From positions 1 through 9,351 of the forward strand of contig JBLHND010000144.1 of NCBI GenBank assembly GCA_047622605.1: a stretch of DNA of 9,351 nt, read 5' to 3'. The notes below the pieces were generated by a model that did no database searches, was not told the origin of the DNA, and saw only the letters and a program-made list of their open reading frames with translations. Below are positions 5,290 to 9,351 of this stretch, one piece after another. The translations under genes were made by a program, and so were the position numbers. Each line of letters begins with the position of its first letter. Position 1 is the stretch's first letter. This stretch comes from Motiliproteus sp047622605. Its GTDB lineage: Bacteria; Pseudomonadota; Gammaproteobacteria; Pseudomonadales; Balneatricaceae.

Positions 5290-5487
5290 TCAGTCTGAGT
5301 TGGCAAGGGCCGGTGTCGGCCGCTCAGTTTCCGATGTCGGCGCGTGCCACTGTTCCTTGCCGATCTGCACCTTGACGACCCCCGTAAACCGGAGTCGCAG
5401 TTCGGCTACCGCCTCTTCAAGGGTTTCGTCATCGCAGAGCATGGTGCCCCCGCGTCCGTCGACGGTAAAAAATTGATACGACTTCAT
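5290..5487 (-). CDS. Unrecognised small soluble protein (65 residues)
   Basis: I do not recognise a family. The ATG is at 5485-5487 and the TGA at 5290-5292. The product starts MKSYQFFTVDGRGGTMLCDD and continues ETLEEAVAELRLRF, then TGVVKVQIGKEQWH and a Pro/Ser/Thr-rich tail. The pattern (short strand, acidic turn, amphipathic helix, strand) reads like a small alpha/beta domain rather than chance translation. There is no signal peptide or membrane segment. The Shine-Dalgarno is weak, but a plausible promoter with a 17-bp spacer lies upstream at 5521-5549. It lies 100 bp downstream of the beta-barrel gene on the same strand and could also be read through from that operon. It is supported by composition and promoter only. 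Confidence 0.5.
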   Translation of the reverse strand: MKSYQFFTVDGRGGTMLCDDETLEEAVAELRLRFTGVVKVQIGKEQWHAPTSETERPTPALANSD

Positions 5488-5520
5488 GGTTAGAGTGCCT
5501 GATACATCAAATAGGATCGC

Positions 5521-5549
5521 TTTATATTCTGGCTGAGCCGCGCACTAAA
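5521..5549 (-). promoter_or_regulatory. Putative sigma70 promoter for the 65-residue gene
   Basis: On the minus strand TTTAGT (-35, forward 5544-5549, 3 of 6) and TATAAA (-10, forward 5521-5526, 5 of 6) are separated by exactly 17 bases. The transcript would begin near 5514, about 27 bases before the ATG. It lies after the beta-barrel gene's stop at 5588, where I see no clear terminator. Confidence 0.38.
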
Positions 5550-5587
5550 GAACAGCGTTTTACTGGGGATGAGTGGTTTGCGGGCGT

Positions 5588-6778
5588 TTAGAAGAAAAAT
5601 TCCAGGCTCAGCTGCACAAAGCTGTCTTCTCGCAGGCTGTACAAAGGATCACTGGCCTGGAGCCTGTCGAACAGGCGAGCCTCCATGGAGGTTTTGAATT
5701 GACTCCCCAGACGACGACTGGCTTCGATAAATCCCAGCGTCGCCTGGCTGTCGGTATCGACGATCAGGCCGGTCAGCAGTTCGGTGGATTGAAAGTCATT
5801 GAGTGTCAGTCTTAGGCCCAGGAACAGGTCATCCTGAAAAGGACTGGTGGTTCGCTGGTCCCGAAGATATTCTGCCAGGACCCCCAGATCTAGGTTGCTG
5901 TCGAGCAGGCCGATAAAACTGTATTCGAAGCCTGCAACGGCGGCACTATAGCGTCCGGCCTCGAGTCCGTTGCTGGTAATCGCCTCCAGCTTCCATAACC
6001 AGCTCCCCAGCGCGCTGGTCAATTCCAGTCCGCTTTGCTCGATCAGTTCGTAACGAGGGATCAGCGCGGTTGCGGTGTCATTGAGTAAGAAGGTCGGTTC
6101 GCGACGGGTACCGCTAAAATGCGACAGGGCGACGTCGACGCTATCCCGGTAGAAGCTCCAGCGGATCGCAACATCCTGGTGGTGACGCCCCTTGGCAGAG
6201 TCGTAGAGCGGGCTTGCGGTAGCGACGGGTAACAGGGTGCGCGGGCGGCCTTGGCTACCGGCAAAGTGGCGTTCTCTGAAGTAGGGTAGCCAGAACAGGC
6301 TAAGCTCTCCCTGTTCCAGCAGGTAGGAGAAGTGCGCCATAGGTTGGCCCAGCTTGTCTTCGCCATCGAGCCCCTCAAGGTTGTCGGTCTGATTGATGAT
6401 ATCAACCAGATGCAGGGATTCGGTACTGCCCCAAAAGACTTTGCTGACGCCGGTGCGTAGCTGCCAGCCGTCGCCGACATGTAGCCAGTTCAGCTCGCGG
6501 AGATCGGCGTGAGTGCGTTCATCGTCACGCGGGTCGTAACGGCCAAAGAGACTAAAGGTCATAGCGTCGTTTTGTTTATTCCAGCTGTGATAAAACTCGG
6601 TATCGATGGCTGCAGAGCGGTAATGGTTATGTTGGATAGGATCGAGCGGGTCGCTGAGGAAGCTGCGCATTTGCAGCTCCAGTGAGCCACGGACCTCTGC
6701 GGCGACGGCCGGCGTCGTCAGCCCGGCCGTTAACAACAGGGCGCTAAGGTATCGCAGTGACAGGGCCAGTCGTTTCAT
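5588..6778 (-). CDS. Outer-membrane beta-barrel protein, third gene of the RND transporter operon
   Basis: This is a 396-residue exported protein. The signal peptide is MKRLALSLRYLSALLLTAGL... with an AVA|AE cleavage site after residue 26. The mature part consists of alternating amphipathic strands with many aromatic residues and ends in LSLEFFF; a terminal Phe is the classic signal for outer-membrane beta-barrel assembly. A conspicuous conserved-looking segment is VFWGSTESLHLVDIINQTD (114-132), followed by LEGLDGEDKLGQPM, typical of the uncharacterised barrels that accompany MMPL/PF17131 genes and resembling DUF1302-type proteins. I infer that it is the outer-membrane partner of the transporter encoded upstream, possibly a channel or a lipid-accepting barrel. 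It starts 7 bp after the upstream stop, with AAGG about 10 bases before the ATG. The exact family is uncertain; an outer-membrane barrel is well supported. Confidence 0.82.
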   Translation of the reverse strand: MKRLALSLRYLSALLLTAGLTTPAVAAEVRGSLELQMRSFLSDPLDPIQHNHYRSAAIDTEFYHSWNKQNDAMTFSLFGRYDPRDDERTHADLRELNWLHVGDGWQLRTGVSKVFWGSTESLHLVDIINQTDNLEGLDGEDKLGQPMAHFSYLLEQGELSLFWLPYFRERHFAGSQGRPRTLLPVATASPLYDSAKGRHHQDVAIRWSFYRDSVDVALSHFSGTRREPTFLLNDTATALIPRYELIEQSGLELTSALGSWLWKLEAITSNGLEAGRYSAAVAGFEYSFIGLLDSNLDLGVLAEYLRDQRTTSPFQDDLFLGLRLTLNDFQSTELLTGLIVDTDSQATLGFIEASRRLGSQFKTSMEARLFDRLQASDPLYSLREDSFVQLSLEFFF

Positions 6779-6785
6779 GCTGCAG

Positions 6786-7607
6786 CTACCTTACTCGCGA
6801 AAGGCTATTTCTGTTGAAATCAGCATCTTCCAATCCTGTTCTGAAACGTATCTCACTGATGCTCAGCAGGGTGCTCTTGCCGGTTTGCAGGTTGGTCATC
6901 TGCAGTCGCAGAGGGCGCCAGTATTGCTCTAGATACTGTTGATAGTCGCTAAGGATCAAGGTTTTAAGCGCCGAATCCTTGCGATCGAAATACTCGATCT
7001 TGCGCGTCTGGTAATCCTGCTTATCAAACCAGCTGACCAGGCGAGTATAGCCGGAGTTTTCATCGTTGGGGTAGCTCTCGACCACGAAGCAATCCAGGCC
7101 GTCGAGCACTTCATCGCGCAGATAACGGTAGCGATACTTTTCTACTTCAAATGAGGACATGTCCTCATAGGCAAACTCGCTGCCCATAAAGGGGCCTGAC
7201 TTGTTGCGTGATGAGATGCGTTTCACGCGCTTGAGTGCGGGCAGGTAGATCCACTGATCATCTGGTATCAGCGCGTGGGTGAACGTCAGAAAGGCCGTGC
7301 CCTGAACATCGCGGGGCTGATCGAAAATGGTCAGTCCCTTGTCGCCATCACCCTCGACCTCCAGAGTCCGGGTCCGCAGGCGGCGCTCGCTGGTATCACC
7401 CTGAGCATTGCGTAGCTCCATTCTCAGGTGCGAGCGGACATCGCCCCATCCCTGGTTACGACGTTCTGCCTCGGTGACAATCGTCAGTCCTCTGGCGCTA
7501 GGGTCTTCGGCGACGGAGTCTGCGGCGCTAGCGGCCAGGCTGGCATTGAGAGGCAGGCACAGCAGCAGTGTGCCGAGGCTGATTGAGTTGAGTAGACGAC
7601 GTACCAT
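6786..7607 (-). CDS. Periplasmic LolA-like outer membrane lipoprotein-sorting protein (PF17131 type)
   Basis: This 273-residue exported protein has signal peptide MVRRLLNSISLGTLLLCLPL and cleavage probably after Ala25 (ASLA) or Ala28 (ASA). The mature part carries features typical of the LolA-like 'outer membrane lipoprotein-sorting' family: RNQGWGDVRSHLRMEL (50-65), LTIFDQPRDVQGTAFLTFTH (92-111), DDQWIYLPALKRVKRISS (116-133) and GPFMGSEFAYEDM (138-150). The LolA fold is an open beta-barrel that carries acyl chains through the periplasm, so this protein may shuttle a lipid or lipidated substrate between the RND pump and the outer membrane. The ATG follows the RND stop by one base (TGA-C-ATG). 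Its strong Shine-Dalgarno AAGGAG (forward 7615-7620) lies within the last codons of the RND gene, indicating translational coupling. Its actual substrate is not shown by sequence. Confidence 0.9.
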   Translation of the reverse strand: MVRRLLNSISLGTLLLCLPLNASLAASAADSVAEDPSARGLTIVTEAERRNQGWGDVRSHLRMELRNAQGDTSERRLRTRTLEVEGDGDKGLTIFDQPRDVQGTAFLTFTHALIPDDQWIYLPALKRVKRISSRNKSGPFMGSEFAYEDMSSFEVEKYRYRYLRDEVLDGLDCFVVESYPNDENSGYTRLVSWFDKQDYQTRKIEYFDRKDSALKTLILSDYQQYLEQYWRPLRLQMTNLQTGKSTLLSISEIRFRTGLEDADFNRNSLSRVR

Positions 7608-7608
7608 G

Positions 7609-9351
7609 TCAGATCTCCTTAAGAGGGGCGGTGTGGGCGCTGTTTGCAGTCTGGGTGTTGGAGGGCGGCCTCTTCTTTACACCCGCTGAAGGCGCTTCAT
7701 CTGCATCAAACAGCATGATCAGAATAGGCAGCAGGATAAAGTCGACGATCAGGGCGATGACGATGGTGATTGCGGTCAGCAGCCCCATATCGGCGTTGAT
7801 CTTAAAGCTCGACAGCGACAGGATCATAAAGCCGACTGAGAGCACGGCGGTCGTGATCCAGAGCGCCTTGCCGACGCTGTGGAAGGCGTAGACGATCGCA
7901 TTCCGGGTCGAATTGCCGCGCTGGCGCCGGGCGTAGAGATACTTGCTGAGAAAGTGCACGCTATCATCGACGACGATACCCAGGGTCATGGCGGTGACCA
8001 CCGACAGGGCGAGTCCGACTTCCCCCACCCCGATCCCCCAAATTCCGAACGCGATTCCCGCCGGTATCAGGTTGGGTGCCAGGCTGAGAATGCCCAGCTT
8101 AAGCGATCTGAGCGCGAATCCCAGCAGCGCGGAGATCAGTACCAGCGCGGTCAGGGTGCCGATCAGCATGCTTTTGATATTGCGCTGGCCGATGTGGGAG
8201 AACATCAGCGGCGGGCTGGCGATAACACCTTCGACATTGGGGATATGCGTCTGCATCCAGTCGTAGGCGCGTTGCTCCAGATCGAGCATCTGGTTGCTGC
8301 TCAGATTATGGTAGTTGGCCACGATACGTATGGCTGACTTGTCGACATTGATCTGGTTGTTGAGATCCAGGCCGTAAGGTAGCGACATCTCATACAGCAG
8401 CAGATACTGGGCCGCCAGTTCGCGTGATTCGGGCAGTCGGTAATAGCGGGGATCATCGGCATGCATGTTGCGATTAAGGCGCTTCATCGTATCGGTGAGG
8501 CTGTTGACGTGCACCGTCTCGGGTTGCAGCAGCAGCCACTCCACCAGACGCTCGGTGGCCTCTAAGAATGCCGGGTTGCTGATGCCGCCGCTCTCACCGG
8601 AACTGAGCTCGAATTCCATCATCGCCATGCCGGTCAGGTGCTCATTACTGAAGTCTGTGGCGACCCGGAAGGGGATGCTGTGATCAAAATATTCGACAAA
8701 GTTATCGTTAAGCTCGTTGCGAGGCACCTGGCTGACGGTCACCACAATGACGGCCAGAGAGCTCCAGAGCAGGACGCGCTGATGGCCGAGCACGAACTGG
8801 GCGATGCGATCCATAAACGTGGGGCCACCCTGTGCTTGAGACCCGGCTTTAAGGGGTAGGATGGCCAGCAGTGCCGGGAACAGCGTCAGCGATAGGATGC
8901 AGGCCAGCATGACCCCCATGGCGACGATGTTACCCAGGTCGGCGAAGGGCGGGGAGTCGCTGAAATTCATACTCAGAAAGCCGATAGCGGTGGTGACACT
9001 GGTGAGGATGACCGGCTGAGTATTGATGCGCAAACTGGTGATCAGCGCCTGTTTGCGGTCCACTCCAGAACGCATCTCATGGTAGAAGGTGCTCAGGATA
9101 TGGACGCAGTCGGCAACGGCCAGGGTCAGGATGATAATGGGGGCAGAGGCGGAGGGGGCGGTGAGATAGAGTCCGGCCCAGCCGGCCAGTCCCAGGGCAC
9201 CGGTGATGCTGGTGACGACGATCACCAGGGTGGCGAGCAGGCCGCCGAGGGTTCGAATCAGCACCCCGATCAGGACCATTACCGCCAAAAACATCAGTGG
9301 AACCAGGGTCTTGCTGTCGTGGATCGAGGCTTCGGAGAAGCTGTTGTTCAT
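7609..9351 (-). CDS. MMPL-type RND transporter, C-terminal 580 residues (N-terminus beyond window)
   Basis: This inner-membrane transporter of the RND superfamily resembles the MMPL/hydrophobe-exporter branch. The visible part begins at an internal Met; MMPL proteins are usually about 750-800 residues, so the first transmembrane helix and most of the first periplasmic domain lie off the edge. Seen here: helices at about 17-32, 38-60 and 70-88, with LTLAVADCVHIL (Asp81) in the first half; two more up to about 168; a helix near 193-209; a periplasmic domain at 210-390; then five helices from about 394 to 548. The second half has the matching LGIVVDDSVHFLSKY with Asp462-Asp463, likely part of the proton relay. 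There is no membrane-fusion protein gene beside it; the partners are a LolA-like protein and a beta-barrel. The last codons contain the next gene's Shine-Dalgarno. Export of hydrophobic molecules or lipids is inferred from the family. Confidence 0.9.
   Translation of the reverse strand: MNNSFSEASIHDSKTLVPLMFLAVMVLIGVLIRTLGGLLATLVIVVTSITGALGLAGWAGLYLTAPSASAPIIILTLAVADCVHILSTFYHEMRSGVDRKQALITSLRINTQPVILTSVTTAIGFLSMNFSDSPPFADLGNIVAMGVMLACILSLTLFPALLAILPLKAGSQAQGGPTFMDRIAQFVLGHQRVLLWSSLAVIVVTVSQVPRNELNDNFVEYFDHSIPFRVATDFSNEHLTGMAMMEFELSSGESGGISNPAFLEATERLVEWLLLQPETVHVNSLTDTMKRLNRNMHADDPRYYRLPESRELAAQYLLLYEMSLPYGLDLNNQINVDKSAIRIVANYHNLSSNQMLDLEQRAYDWMQTHIPNVEGVIASPPLMFSHIGQRNIKSMLIGTLTALVLISALLGFALRSLKLGILSLAPNLIPAGIAFGIWGIGVGEVGLALSVVTAMTLGIVVDDSVHFLSKYLYARRQRGNSTRNAIVYAFHSVGKALWITTAVLSVGFMILSLSSFKINADMGLLTAITIVIALIVDFILLPILIMLFDADEAPSAGVKKRPPSNTQTANSAHTAPLKEI
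7615..7620 (-). promoter_or_regulatory. Shine-Dalgarno for the LolA-like gene, inside the RND gene
   Basis: AAGGAG on the minus strand lies 7 bases before the ATG at 7605-7607 and overlaps the final Lys-Glu codons of the RND gene, whose TGA (7609-7611) sits one base before the ATG. Ribosomes ending the transporter can reinitiate directly on the next gene. Confidence 0.85.

Overview
The window looks like chromosomal DNA of a gammaproteobacterium, probably from the Oceanospirillales/Pseudomonadales/Cellvibrionales side. The evidence is the close protein-level resemblance, recalled from memory, to E. coli-type cytoplasmic asparaginase I and to Pseudomonas/E. coli Lrp, a ChaN-type lipoprotein, and an RND (MMPL) transporter operon with outer-membrane partners. 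Base composition is moderately GC-rich and uniform. I see no transposase, integrase, phage gene, tRNA, rRNA or CRISPR array.

Layout. Positions 1-501 (minus) are the start of prolyl-tRNA synthetase, with a good sigma70-type promoter at 534-562. From a divergent promoter, 745-1830 (plus) encodes a ChaN/TIKI-superfamily lipoprotein whose signal peptide is stretched by a perfect 12-bp tandem repeat. Convergent to it is L-asparaginase I (1924-2934, minus). Asparaginase is divergent from an XRE-type regulator (3073-3882, plus); the 138-bp gap holds a perfect 8-3-8 dyad that is the natural operator candidate. A rho-independent terminator (3932-3966) closes the regulator gene. An Lrp-type regulator follows (4072-4557, plus), ending in a perfect 10-bp hairpin inside its last codons. 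Next is a 247-bp intergenic stretch with two short tandem-repeat arrays sharing the core GTTATAG, then an unrecognised two-helix membrane protein (4805-5155, plus). A small unrecognised minus-strand gene (5290-5487) has its own likely promoter.

The right-hand 3.8 kb is one minus-strand operon read from 9351 down to 5588: an MMPL-type RND transporter (its N-terminus lies beyond the window), a periplasmic LolA-like 'outer membrane lipoprotein-sorting' protein (PF17131 type), and an outer-membrane beta-barrel protein. Spacings of 1 and 7 bp indicate tight coupling. Together the three proteins span inner membrane, periplasm and outer membrane, and I infer that they move a hydrophobic or lipid-like substrate.

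The most unusual theme is the number of short tandem repeats with 10-14 bp units: 595-622, 778-837, 1901-1930, 4578-4613 and 4713-4790. They lie in intergenic DNA, at a gene end and inside a signal peptide. They suggest frequent slippage or minisatellite formation in this genome. No clearly new multi-gene system is evident. The transporter operon and the repeat-stretched signal peptide are the best candidates for follow-up.
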